This document shows positions 7,538-16,327 of a DNA stretch of 64,000 bases, one piece after another. The stretch is from Methanomicrobium antiquum. GTDB taxonomy: Archaea > Halobacteriota > Methanomicrobia > Methanomicrobiales > Methanomicrobiaceae. Under the pieces are notes generated by a model. The model made no database searches and had not been told where the DNA came from. It worked only from the letters and a program-made list of their open reading frames with translations. Each line of letters opens with the position of its first letter. Positions within the stretch are counted from its first letter, which is position 1. The position numbers and the translations under genes were made by a program. Location: NCBI RefSeq assembly GCF_029633915.1, contig NZ_CP091092.1:682001-746000 (forward strand), in the 5' to 3' direction.

Positions 7538-9142
7538 TTATTTCACCCTCTTAAATGTAAGTAGTTCTGGAGCTGTAAAATACCAGTATTTTTGTGGATT
7601 TTTATCCTTTACTTCGATGATTTCATTTTTCAGTTCATTAAAAGAACTAACTCCCTTCATTAATTCATCATAATCAAATCTCTCTTTAAAACGCAGGATT
7701 ACTTTTTCACAGAGAGCATTATACGAGTCTCTATCTATGTAATAATTGATTGAACTGGAAATAAGAGAATTTGACCATAAAACAGCATCCTCTAAAGTTT
7801 TAGGGAGTAATGTTATATTTTGGATTGAAACATCATTGAAAGTTCCAAATCCTTCTATAACCGGGGATTTTATTTTCAATGACTTTTTTCCCGAATTTAT
7901 TTCAGAAGGATTATTTTTAATTTCAGAGAATTTTATTAGAAGAGTAGGTTCATTTTCAAATTCAATAATATCACTGGCATGTTCAGCAACCATTTTTTTC
8001 AGGATTTCAAGGAGTGATATATTTATCGCAGGTTGACAGACAGATTTTATCTTTGTTTCCTCTTTTTTTCTCTTATCATATGTAGATGTATAAACTTCCA
8101 TCTCCGGAGACTGTTTTGATGAGAATTTAAGACTAATTGATATTTTTTTACTTTGTTCGGAGTGGTTTACTTCTCCTTCAATATTTAGCAGTTGTATTTC
8201 TTCTCTGTTCTGTGCATCTAGTTCAACAATTTTAGGAGAATTTTGTAATGATTTTATTATTTGTTTTAGCCATTCCGGATTTTCGAATTTTTGATTCTTA
8301 TTTTTTTTATTTTCATTTTGAGCATTTTTCCTTGATTTTTCTTCAAAATCCTGTCTTTTATTTTCAGATTTAGGTTCACATGCAATCAGTTTTTCACGGA
8401 AAACCGGGTCCTCAGTAGTATAAAGAACAAATAGACCTTTTTCAGGGATGGGTATTTTTCCAGTTTCAAGTGCCTTCCTTCCAATTTCTGTCAATGTATA
8501 ATTATTATTATTATTATCTTTGAGATTTTCAAATTCAAAGGATTTGGCATTGTGATTGTTTTGAGAAACTCTCTCTATGAAGCCCATGGATTCAAGCGAA
8601 CTGAAGAGTTGATTCTCTTCTTCATTTTTAGGAGTGTATGGCCAGGAAGAAATTAATAGAGGTTTGCATTTATATGATTGTGAATAATATGATCGAGAAT
8701 ATTGGTCGTATTCATCTGGTTTGAATTTTAAAAGGCCTAATTGTGTAAGAGAATTTAGGAGTTCCTCATCAAAATCTTCATAAGTGTCCATGAATTTTTT
8801 ACTTTTCAGAAGATTTACAAATTTTTCTCCTCGATCATTGCGATCATACGTCAAATATTCTGAATGATTATTCTGCTCAATTTTGACGGATTCTTTTTTA
8901 ATCAGGCTGGATCCTTTTTCAATAAGCTTGTATTGTTCAATTCTGTCTAACAGGCGTTTCCCCATTATATTATTTGGAATTTTATTGAGAAGCTTAGTAT
9001 TTACCTGCTCTGCTGTAATTCCACCTTCTTCTTCTAATTTTAAGACAGGGAGAAGAAAGTCATAATCTTTGTTAAATGATGCAATCTCCATTATTGCCTC
9101 ATAAGATTTGACTGAAATATTCCGTTCAAGTTTAATTTCCAT
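7538..9142 (-). CDS. Winged-helix-containing protein between helicase and PLD genes
   Basis: 534 residues from ATG 9142, which follows GGAGGT by a normal spacing; an earlier ATG at 9157 would include the ribosome site. Residues about 20-75 (ITAEQVNTKLLNKIPNNIMG, RLLDRIEQYKLIEKG) and about 215-235 (YTLTEIGRKALETG) look like winged-helix elements. A charged Lys/Asn-rich linker follows (about 260-300). The C-terminal half is mixed alpha/beta and not recognised. No catalytic motif was found. Its start overlaps the helicase gene by 11 bases, so it likely works with helicase and PLD as an adaptor or DNA-recognition subunit (inference). Confidence 0.7.
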   Translation of the reverse strand: MEIKLERNISVKSYEAIMEIASFNKDYDFLLPVLKLEEEGGITAEQVNTKLLNKIPNNIMGKRLLDRIEQYKLIEKGSSLIKKESVKIEQNNHSEYLTYDRNDRGEKFVNLLKSKKFMDTYEDFDEELLNSLTQLGLLKFKPDEYDQYSRSYYSQSYKCKPLLISSWPYTPKNEEENQLFSSLESMGFIERVSQNNHNAKSFEFENLKDNNNNNYTLTEIGRKALETGKIPIPEKGLFVLYTTEDPVFREKLIACEPKSENKRQDFEEKSRKNAQNENKKNKNQKFENPEWLKQIIKSLQNSPKIVELDAQNREEIQLLNIEGEVNHSEQSKKISISLKFSSKQSPEMEVYTSTYDKRKKEETKIKSVCQPAINISLLEILKKMVAEHASDIIEFENEPTLLIKFSEIKNNPSEINSGKKSLKIKSPVIEGFGTFNDVSIQNITLLPKTLEDAVLWSNSLISSSINYYIDRDSYNALCEKVILRFKERFDYDELMKGVSSFNELKNEIIEVKDKNPQKYWYFTAPELLTFKRVK

Positions 9143-12104
9143 TTTTATAACCTCCAAATTCTATATCCCCGGGCGTACTTTCTGTTGCCAGTGCTTTGAG
9201 GAACACAGATTTACTTCTCTCAAAATTTTGTTTATCCCCAAACATAACCAGCTGATAACGTGCTCTTGTAACTGCTACATTCAGCCGATTCTGGAAATTC
9301 AGAAATCCAATGCTTGATTTTTTGCAGCGCTTATTATCCCTTCTACGACAGGACTGAACAAATGATAAGAAAACTAAATCAGCCTCATGACCCTGAAAGC
9401 GATCAACGGAGCATATTTTCACAGAAATATTGCAATCCTGGCGAACAAATTCAGATGAAATACCATTTTTTGCAGAAATATCAGCCAATTCATCTTTTAA
9501 CTTTTTTTCCTGTCCTTTATAGAAAGAAAGGACGGCTATTGACCAAAGACCATATTTATCGCCAGGATTTGGATTAGATTTAGCCCAATGAATAAATTCA
9601 TTGAGAGATTTTTTTATAGCTTTAACTTCTTTCAAATTGTACTTTGATTTCCCAAATCCCAAATCCTCTTTTGAGGGCTTTAGATCTATCCAGACACATC
9701 GTGAACTATATGTATTATATTTCCAATCTCGCTCATTTTTCATCCTTTCATCGCCGTTTGCGTTTTTTAAGGCCTTGCCTTCATAAATATACTTTCGTGG
9801 CAGATTGGATATATCAGGATGCATCCTGTGCTGATATGTCAAAAGGGTATGGCGAATATCTAAAATCTCAGGATTTTTCCCACCATAAGAAAGACCGCTG
9901 TATAAAGCTATAAGATCATGATCTCTCCTTTTTGAATGTGTCTCAAATCCTTCCTGAAGTAATTCAAGGACGGAAGGAAGAGCAATTCTCCGTATCTTAT
10001 CGATCTCATTTTTTACAAGATCAAACCTCGGTTTATGCTTTCTTGAATCATCCGTTTTGGGATTATCTCTTTCATATTTGGGAATGAGTAGATCCACTTC
10101 AGAGGAAAGCTGATCATAATCAGCAGAATTTTTTAACTCATGCATTCTGCTGATTCTCCAGGCGATCTCACCTTCCCAGGATTTGTTTTCATAAGTTTTA
10201 GCATTCCAGGCATTTCTTTTTCGAATGAATTGATCTGAAAAAAAACCATGAATTTCATTATCATTGAAATAAACATCAGGCGGCAGATATGATCCTATTT
10301 TAGAGACTAAATTTTTCTTGGCAATAAGGAAATTTGATCCAAGAATTTCAAGTTTTTCTGAATAACTACTTGGAGTTTGAGAAATCCCTTTACATGTAAG
10401 GATTTCATTTTTAATTTTATGCTCTTTGCAATAGTTATTTGTCTCTTCGGCTTGTTTTAGGGAATATTTATAAAAATCAGAAACATCTTCATCTGTTTCT
10501 TTAATCATAAGAACATTTTTTGGACCTCTATCAAATCCTGATGCCTGGAATGCTGCAAAACAAATTTCACGGTCTTTTTGTCCATTCTCCTTTGTAAATG
10601 ACGGAAGATTGCTAAGGTTCTCTTCTATCGGAGTCTGATCCACATATGGGGATAATTGTTTAACATCACCAGATAAAATCCATTTCCTGCCGTATAGAGC
10701 AGGTACAAGAAATTCCTGGAATGTTGTTTTGGAGGCTTCATCCAGTATCACAAGATCAAATAGAGGTTCTGTCAGGTGAGTGTTTTTTATGATTGGGGCT
10801 TGTAATATTCCAATGGTTGTGCCACAGATTAGATTCGCTACATCAAGAAGAAGCGTTTGAAGGTTCTTTTTTGCATCAGCCTTATTTTTTGTAAGTGATA
10901 GGTTCCATATTTTTTGTGATTCTGTCAAACTGCCTGATGTGGATTTACTGTTTAGAAAATTTATAAGATCATTTCTTTCATTTTCTACAAAATTATTAAG
11001 GCAGTAAGGTTTTATTAAATCCGAAACATTATCCTCATCACCTATCCTTAAAGGGATAGCCCCACATGCTTCTTTTAGAGTTTTTTCTCCTTCAGCTGTT
11101 TGAACATAGGTTTCAAGAAGTTTTTCAATAACATTATCAACTGCAACATGAGTCGAAGCTACCATTAAAACTCGCTGATTTCTCGATATAGCCTGTGCAA
11201 TTAATTCCAGAATTGTGGTTGTTTTTCCTGAACCCGGCGGTCCTTCAAGAATTGCGAAATCCGGCGTACCCCATGCTTTTCTAACGAATTCACGCTGTTC
11301 ATCGGTCCCATCCCTGTTTTTATCGGTGAGCAAAAACCACATTTTAGGATTAAATGATGTATCACTATTCCCCCAACTGAAATCACGCTCCTTTTGTCTG
11401 AAAAGATTTAAAAGGGGGATCTGATGTCTTTGAGGCGATAAGGCCAGATCTTCAATTGCCTGACGTTGTCTTTGAATTATGTAAGTATTGTATTTTGCCC
11501 AGAAGGTTCCATTTTCAGGTAATTCATTGACAATAATTGACTCTTCTCGTTTTAACTTATTTCTGAAACGGATATTCCTTGTTTTTCCTTTAGACTTTAT
11601 CTCAATTGTGTCTGAATCAGACAGAAAATTCAGAGCCAGATCCTCTTCATCTTCTCGTACTCTTTTTTCATCAGAATTCCCATTATCAGAAGTTGAGACC
11701 AATTCGGGATGAATATTGTTCAGAGTAAATTCCTGAGGAGTGAATTGAAAAGGATATGTCATTCCGTTGGATTTAACATAAACGATCTTGTTGATATAGG
11801 GCCCTTCAATTAGCTTAATGGTTTTTTTATCCCTGTTAATATGATTCTCCTGGATTCTGTTCGTCAGTTTCTCATCAAGAAATATGCCCTCTGAAGAAAA
11901 CGGGTTGAGATTAATATCTGCATCTGTAGCTGAAATTTTGCCTGTTGCATTTTTTGTGCTAAAAGAAAACTTATAGCGTTTTTTCTTCAATCTAAATTCA
12001 GCCTGGTTTAAAAAGATCTGAAAATCTTTGAGTCTTTGAACGACTCTATCCTCTAGTTGCTCTGGATCTTCCTCTCCAAGGTTGGCGTAGTATAGATTAT
12101 TCAT
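9132..12104 (-). CDS. Upf1-like superfamily 1 helicase (AAA_11/AAA_12)
   Basis: 990 residues. Walker A is GPPGSGKTTT about residue 290, followed by motif Ia (VLMVASTHVAVDNVIE). Walker B is DLVILDEASKTTF about 450 and motif III is WILSGDVKQLSPYV. The second RecA domain has LLTYQHRMHP, then RFQGHEADLVFLS about 900 and NVAVTRARYQLV about 943. These define the Upf1/DNA2/NAM7 group acting on RNA or DNA. The first 280 residues are a family-specific domain, and an insertion of about 250 residues lies between the RecA halves. It overlaps the CARF gene upstream by one base and the winged-helix gene downstream. Helicase plus PLD nuclease recalls Mokosh anti-phage systems, but with separate subunits and a CARF partner. 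Confidence 0.92.
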   Translation of the reverse strand: MNNLYYANLGEEDPEQLEDRVVQRLKDFQIFLNQAEFRLKKKRYKFSFSTKNATGKISATDADINLNPFSSEGIFLDEKLTNRIQENHINRDKKTIKLIEGPYINKIVYVKSNGMTYPFQFTPQEFTLNNIHPELVSTSDNGNSDEKRVREDEEDLALNFLSDSDTIEIKSKGKTRNIRFRNKLKREESIIVNELPENGTFWAKYNTYIIQRQRQAIEDLALSPQRHQIPLLNLFRQKERDFSWGNSDTSFNPKMWFLLTDKNRDGTDEQREFVRKAWGTPDFAILEGPPGSGKTTTILELIAQAISRNQRVLMVASTHVAVDNVIEKLLETYVQTAEGEKTLKEACGAIPLRIGDEDNVSDLIKPYCLNNFVENERNDLINFLNSKSTSGSLTESQKIWNLSLTKNKADAKKNLQTLLLDVANLICGTTIGILQAPIIKNTHLTEPLFDLVILDEASKTTFQEFLVPALYGRKWILSGDVKQLSPYVDQTPIEENLSNLPSFTKENGQKDREICFAAFQASGFDRGPKNVLMIKETDEDVSDFYKYSLKQAEETNNYCKEHKIKNEILTCKGISQTPSSYSEKLEILGSNFLIAKKNLVSKIGSYLPPDVYFNDNEIHGFFSDQFIRKRNAWNAKTYENKSWEGEIAWRISRMHELKNSADYDQLSSEVDLLIPKYERDNPKTDDSRKHKPRFDLVKNEIDKIRRIALPSVLELLQEGFETHSKRRDHDLIALYSGLSYGGKNPEILDIRHTLLTYQHRMHPDISNLPRKYIYEGKALKNANGDERMKNERDWKYNTYSSRCVWIDLKPSKEDLGFGKSKYNLKEVKAIKKSLNEFIHWAKSNPNPGDKYGLWSIAVLSFYKGQEKKLKDELADISAKNGISSEFVRQDCNISVKICSVDRFQGHEADLVFLSFVQSCRRRDNKRCKKSSIGFLNFQNRLNVAVTRARYQLVMFGDKQNFERSKSVFLKALATESTPGDIEFGGYKNGN

Positions 12105-12589
12105 TATAACTCTCCTTTAAAAAGATCTTTAAAAATTTGTATATTATCGCCATTTTTCACCATATTTTGAAAAATATCAATCGTAATAACATCATTATTT
12201 TCATTATTAACCACATAATGAGCTTTTAATCCGGCAGAAAAGCATAACATCCCCATCGAAAGAACCATTAGATTGGTTCCTCCGGTTAATCCTGCGATTA
12301 TGTGATTTATACCATCATTTGAATAAAGAGAATATGCATCAAGCATTTTTTTAGTCATATTCTCCAGAGCTTTTTCTTCAAAAGGATCAAGTAAAACGGT
12401 TTCCAGGACATTAATCTCTTTTTTCTTAATATCCTTAATAAATTCCAGGTTTTCGTTAATCAGATTGATTGATGTAAAAAACACAATATTACGTATCTCG
12501 TAGTATTCAATGACACGGTTTATATGCTCCTTAGAGTTTCCAAGGAGAAGAAAATGTATTATTTTAGATTTCTGTTTATTGTCTTTCAT
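12104..12589 (-). CDS. Stand-alone CARF-domain protein
   Basis: 161 residues forming one CARF-like Rossmann domain and nothing else. The first strand and loop are KIIHFLLLGNSKEH; the signature ligand loop is IIAGLTGGTNLMVLSMGMLC (about 93-112), as in Csm6/Csx1-type sensors where TGGT contacts a cyclic oligonucleotide. There is no effector domain, so it should pass a signal to a partner. The stop shares one base with the helicase start, making the helicase the obvious partner. No cas gene is nearby, so the ligand is unknown. Confidence 0.72.
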   Translation of the reverse strand: MKDNKQKSKIIHFLLLGNSKEHINRVIEYYEIRNIVFFTSINLINENLEFIKDIKKKEINVLETVLLDPFEEKALENMTKKMLDAYSLYSNDGINHIIAGLTGGTNLMVLSMGMLCFSAGLKAHYVVNNENNDVITIDIFQNMVKNGDNIQIFKDLFKGEL

Positions 12590-12723
12590 TTTATTCTTCC
12601 ATCATCTAAAAAATATTGTCCTAAATAGTTATCTGTTTGAAATTATTGAATTTAAATAATTCATATTCTGCTCTGAATTTACTTTTTTCATAAGTATATC
12701 CTGTTTTTAAAAATATCCAGATA

Positions 12724-13944
12724 TCAGGAACACAATGAAATAACATTCAAGCTATCTTCTACTGAAATATTATTATCCATATTTTGTAACCATTCAAATA
12801 ATCCTGCATTTCTCTGATTTTTTTTATTTTTAAAATGAAATTCATTATTTTTTGTGAAAATCATTTTCAGATATGATTTTTTTTCTTTTTCTTTCATATA
12901 TATTATTGGTAATTCATTTTCAATATCCATTGCAAGAATTATTTTATCGTGATTATTTCTTATTTCTGAAGCTGATAACCGGTTCTTATAATTGACTATG
13001 TTATGAATTGAAAGGAGAGTTTCTATGTCTTTAGGATTTATTATGCCTATAAAAACCTGTTTTTTTATCAATTCAATTCTATCTAAAAAATTCACAGAAT
13101 TAAAATCTTCAGATCTACATAATTTTATAATTTCTTTTACACATTCATCATGTATCTCTTTATAATCAAAATTAATTCCAAAATTTAATAAATTTAATTC
13201 TTTTGCTTTTTCAGAAAAAACAAGGCTATTAAGAGGGACAGATTCTGAATTGTTGTTGATTTTACTTTTAATCTCTTCGATTGAAGGAAAAGTAATAAAA
13301 GAATCGGATTCTTCTGTGAGTAAAAGATTTTTCCATTGAATTATTTTATTTTTTGAATTTTCTGCAATTATCAATAGAAAAGGTACTGACTCTTGGTTTA
13401 AAATCTTAGACAAAATTCGCTTTTTATATTTAATTTCGTTAGCCAGACTGATGATATGTCCTTTTGGAATCGCTGACATAATCTCACAGAAGCATACCTG
13501 GCCGGCTCCATCAACAAACAACATATCAAATTCGCCTAAATCCTGACCATTTCCTCTTAAAACAATATCACCTTCCCCATTATAAAATAAGCCATTTTGT
13601 CCATAAACGGCTTTCTGGCTAAAAATAATAGCATCATCCTTCTTTTTTACAATTGCCCTGACAAAGTCGCATTTGGTTAAGATCTCAAGCATTTGCTCAT
13701 ATACAACAGATTCAAATAATTTTCCCTGTGCGATTCCTTTCGCAGAATTATTATTTGAATCAAGATTTTTAAGACTCTGTTTGCTAAGATGCCTTAAGGA
13801 GCAGTTTATTAGTTCATCTGTCGGTTCAATATGGCCGAATAATTCGCTAATACATACAGGTAAGGATTTCATTTCATTTGAAAGTCCTTTGATGCTCATT
13901 ACATTCTGATAATCTGCTGAATTTATTGCTTCCATGTTTTCCAC
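12724..13944 (-). CDS. PD-(D/E)XK-nuclease-like protein, first gene of module 1
   Basis: 406 residues. Residues about 65-175 fit a restriction-endonuclease-like core: a helix with KGIAQGKLFESVVYEQML, then GEFDMLFVDGAGQVCFCEIM, where Asp and Glu take the usual metal positions. The lysine of the E-x-K half is replaced by Met, so either it has moved or activity is lost. Similar cores are fused to CARF in Card1/Can2-type nucleases, but no CARF is seen here. The C-terminal 200 residues are unassigned. It is 134 bases upstream of the CARF gene and divergent from the CARF-winged-helix gene, with a palindrome in between. Confidence 0.55.
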   Translation of the reverse strand: MENMEAINSADYQNVMSIKGLSNEMKSLPVCISELFGHIEPTDELINCSLRHLSKQSLKNLDSNNNSAKGIAQGKLFESVVYEQMLEILTKCDFVRAIVKKKDDAIIFSQKAVYGQNGLFYNGEGDIVLRGNGQDLGEFDMLFVDGAGQVCFCEIMSAIPKGHIISLANEIKYKKRILSKILNQESVPFLLIIAENSKNKIIQWKNLLLTEESDSFITFPSIEEIKSKINNNSESVPLNSLVFSEKAKELNLLNFGINFDYKEIHDECVKEIIKLCRSEDFNSVNFLDRIELIKKQVFIGIINPKDIETLLSIHNIVNYKNRLSASEIRNNHDKIILAMDIENELPIIYMKEKEKKSYLKMIFTKNNEFHFKNKKNQRNAGLFEWLQNMDNNISVEDSLNVISLCS

Positions 13945-13970
13945 CTCAATTTTTGAGAATTTTTAACTAT

Positions 13971-13988
13971 GTTCCATATATATGAAAC
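13971..13988. promoter_or_regulatory. Palindrome in the divergent promoter region of module 1
   Basis: GTTCCATATATATGAAAC is a near-perfect 18-bp palindrome that includes a TATATAT core, 27 bases upstream of the minus-strand operon start at 13944. It could be an operator over a TATA box, and the divergent CARF-winged-helix protein is the natural candidate to bind it. Confidence 0.5.
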
Positions 13989-14073
13989 ATTTTTCAGCCT
14001 TCAGGAGAATCTGGTTGATCACCTTTCAGGTTAATATTGAAATTATCCAGAAAACATTATAGCATATATTGAT

Positions 14074-14100
14074 GATATTCAATATTATATGTTGAATATC
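14074..14100. promoter_or_regulatory. Perfect 9-bp inverted repeat across the start of the CARF-winged-helix gene
   Basis: GATATTCAA at 14074-14082 and TTGAATATC at 14092-14100 are perfect inverted repeats with a 9-base spacer. The ATG (14089-14091) lies in the spacer. The site could be an autoregulatory operator or an mRNA hairpin hiding the start codon. Confidence 0.6.
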
Positions 14101-14754
14101 CACATTTTAACTGCAGGGGCAAATGTTGATAAAGGAATTCAAAGAATTACCCGTTTCTATCCTGTTGAAAAATATGTAATAATAACTGAAGAAAACCCAC
14201 CTGATGATGTTCAGATGAGTATTGAAAAAGTGATTGAAGTATGCCATTCAGCGCTTGATATTCCGTTAGATGTGATTCCTTATAAAAAAGGAGATTTAAA
14301 TGATCTAATGGAAAAAATTATTGAAATCAGAAAAAATTATCCTGAGGCGAAGTTATATTTCAATATAACATTTGGACGTAAGGATTTTGCCATAATGACA
14401 TTTATGGGGGCATTGTGGCTGGATGGAATTGGATATTATCTTCCAAAAGAGTTTGAAAAACCTTTGGAATTTCCTACTCCAAAAATGCCTATGAACACAC
14501 TTTCAAAGAATAAATTGTATCAGCAGATTCTGAGAGAGCTAGTTGGAAATACAAATCAAAGAATCAACCAGAGTATTCTAAAAAACAGGATTTCTAAAAA
14601 TCCAAATAATAATAAAACACTTAGTTCCCAGGTTCTCTCACAGGCAATTGGTGTTCTTGAGGAGGCATCTCTTGTTAATAAAGAAGTAAACGGCAGAGAG
14701 ACAATAATTTCTATCACGCTTGCCGGAAGGATTGCCTACTCCATGTTACCTTAA
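14089..14754 (+). CDS. CARF-winged-helix regulator (Csa3/DUF6293-like), module 1
   Basis: 221 residues. The N-terminal half is CARF-like: IHILTAGANVDKGIQRI, then strand and loop LYFNITFGRKDFAIMTFM (about 84-101) at the ligand site, where FGRK replaces the usual GGTK. Residues about 140-221 are a winged helix with LSQAIGVLEEASLVNKEV and a wing (ETIISITLAGRIAY). Csa3-type proteins use this layout to couple a cyclic-oligonucleotide signal to transcription. It is divergent from the module 1 operon, so it probably controls it. The start sits inside an inverted repeat. An IS66 element begins 12 bases after its stop. Confidence 0.78.
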   Translation: MLNIHILTAGANVDKGIQRITRFYPVEKYVIITEENPPDDVQMSIEKVIEVCHSALDIPLDVIPYKKGDLNDLMEKIIEIRKNYPEAKLYFNITFGRKDFAIMTFMGALWLDGIGYYLPKEFEKPLEFPTPKMPMNTLSKNKLYQQILRELVGNTNQRINQSILKNRISKNPNNNKTLSSQVLSQAIGVLEEASLVNKEVNGRETIISITLAGRIAYSMLP

Positions 14755-14766
14755 TTTTTATTCAAA

Positions 14767-16306
14767 TGTAACTATTCACCCCGTTAAACTATTTTAAGTC
14801 CATTTAACCGCCAGATCTTTATATAATGGTCGCAGATTAATTTTTAATGGATATGCTTTCTGATCGGGAACAGATATTACATTTTGTTCTAACCAATCCC
14901 CAAGCTGCAACTGATCTCATTTTGGATTTACATCAGATAGTTAAAAAACAGGCTGAAAAGATCATTGAACTTGAAGAACGAATCGAGAAACTAGAGGCAC
15001 AACTAAAACAAAATAGCCGCAATAGCAGCCTTCCGCCTTCAACTGACATTTACAAACCAAAACCAAAAAGCCTGCGGAAAAAAAGCGGCAGGAAACCCGG
15101 GGGTCAGAATAATCATAAGGGTAAAACCCTTAAAATGGTGAAAGATCCTGATGAAATCATCTCACATCCGGTTTCAATATGTAAATGTGGGCATACTCTC
15201 AGGAAAATTAAACCTTTTAAAATTTTGAAAAGACAGGAATTTGAAATTCCACCCGTTAAAATCAAAGTAATCGAGCACCAGGCAGAAGTAAAGATCTGTC
15301 CTGTCTGTGGAAAAAAGACTGTTGGCAAATTTCCATCATATGTTACAAATCCGGTTCAATACGGTCCTAATTTTAAGTCAGAAGTGATGTACCTGAAGGA
15401 TGAACTTATGCTGCCATTCGAAAAAACATCAACATATTTCAAAGATAAATATGGTCAAAAGATTAGTCCGGCTACAATTCTGAATATTTGCATGGAGGCA
15501 TATGAATCTCTGGATAAATTTGAACATGAGGTCGAAGAAAATTTACTCCAATCGCCTGTTTTACATGCAGATGAAACCGGATTAAGAGTTCTTGGAAACA
15601 GATGGTGGCTGCATACGATAGGTAATGAGAGATTGACTTTGTACGCTGTTCATCAAAAAAGAGGATCAAAAGCGGTTGATGATATTGGAATTATTTCAAA
15701 ATTCAAAGGAATTCTGGTACATGATTTCTGGGCAACATATTTCAGATACGATTGTAAGCATTCTCTTTGTAATGCTCATATTATGAGGGAATTAGAAGGA
15801 ATTGTCGACGGTTACAAACAAAAATGGGCTGGAAAGATGAAGTCTCTCTTAGAAAATATTTATGATTTCATATTTGTTAAGAAAAAACGAGACCAAGAGA
15901 AACTGATTGAATTTAAACAGATTTATCAGACTGTTTTAAAGGGAGGGTTTGAAGAAAATCCACCGCCAGTACGGCCTGATGATAAAAAGAGGGGACGGAT
16001 TAAGAAGTCAAAACCACTTAATCTTCTGATGAGGATGGATGAGTATCGCGAAGATATTCTGAGGTTTATGTACAATTCTATCGTACCATTTACAAACAAT
16101 CTGGCAGAACGAGATGTCAGAATGATGAAAGTACAACAGAAAATTTCAGGGACGTTTAGATCAAGAGAGGGAGCAGAGATTTTCTGCAGAATCAGAGGGT
16201 ATATCTCAACTGTCAGGAAAAATGGGAAGTCAGTGTATGAGGCTCTGAAAAAACTGGCCGAAGGTCAGCCCTTCAATGTTCAGGATCTCATAGCTGAATA
16301 GTTACA
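14767..16306 (+). mobile_element. IS66-family insertion sequence
   Basis: Terminal inverted repeats TGTAACTATTCA (14767-14778) and TGAATAGTTACA (16295-16306) match perfectly over 12 bp. TTCAAA flanks both sides (14761-14766, 16307-16312) and is probably the target duplication, although 8 bp is commoner in IS66. It contains a single transposase gene and no small accessory genes, as in archaeal IS66 members. It appears intact. Confidence 0.88.
14847..16301 (+). CDS. IS66-family transposase
   Basis: 484 residues, full length. The N-terminus is a leucine-zipper-like coil (QIVKKQAEKIIELEERIEKL) followed by the IS66 sequence LKQNSRNSSLPPSTD and a basic GRKPGGQNNHKG segment. A zinc-binding region follows (CKCGHTLRK, CPVCGKK). 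The DDE core has VLHADETGLRVLG (Asp), LVHDFWATY (Asp) and FTNNLAERDVRMMK (Glu). The TAG stop lies in the right terminal repeat. It is plausibly active. Confidence 0.93.
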   Translation: MDMLSDREQILHFVLTNPQAATDLILDLHQIVKKQAEKIIELEERIEKLEAQLKQNSRNSSLPPSTDIYKPKPKSLRKKSGRKPGGQNNHKGKTLKMVKDPDEIISHPVSICKCGHTLRKIKPFKILKRQEFEIPPVKIKVIEHQAEVKICPVCGKKTVGKFPSYVTNPVQYGPNFKSEVMYLKDELMLPFEKTSTYFKDKYGQKISPATILNICMEAYESLDKFEHEVEENLLQSPVLHADETGLRVLGNRWWLHTIGNERLTLYAVHQKRGSKAVDDIGIISKFKGILVHDFWATYFRYDCKHSLCNAHIMRELEGIVDGYKQKWAGKMKSLLENIYDFIFVKKKRDQEKLIEFKQIYQTVLKGGFEENPPPVRPDDKKRGRIKKSKPLNLLMRMDEYREDILRFMYNSIVPFTNNLAERDVRMMKVQQKISGTFRSREGAEIFCRIRGYISTVRKNGKSVYEALKKLAEGQPFNVQDLIAE

Positions 16307-16327
16307 TTCAAATTATAAATCAAGTGT

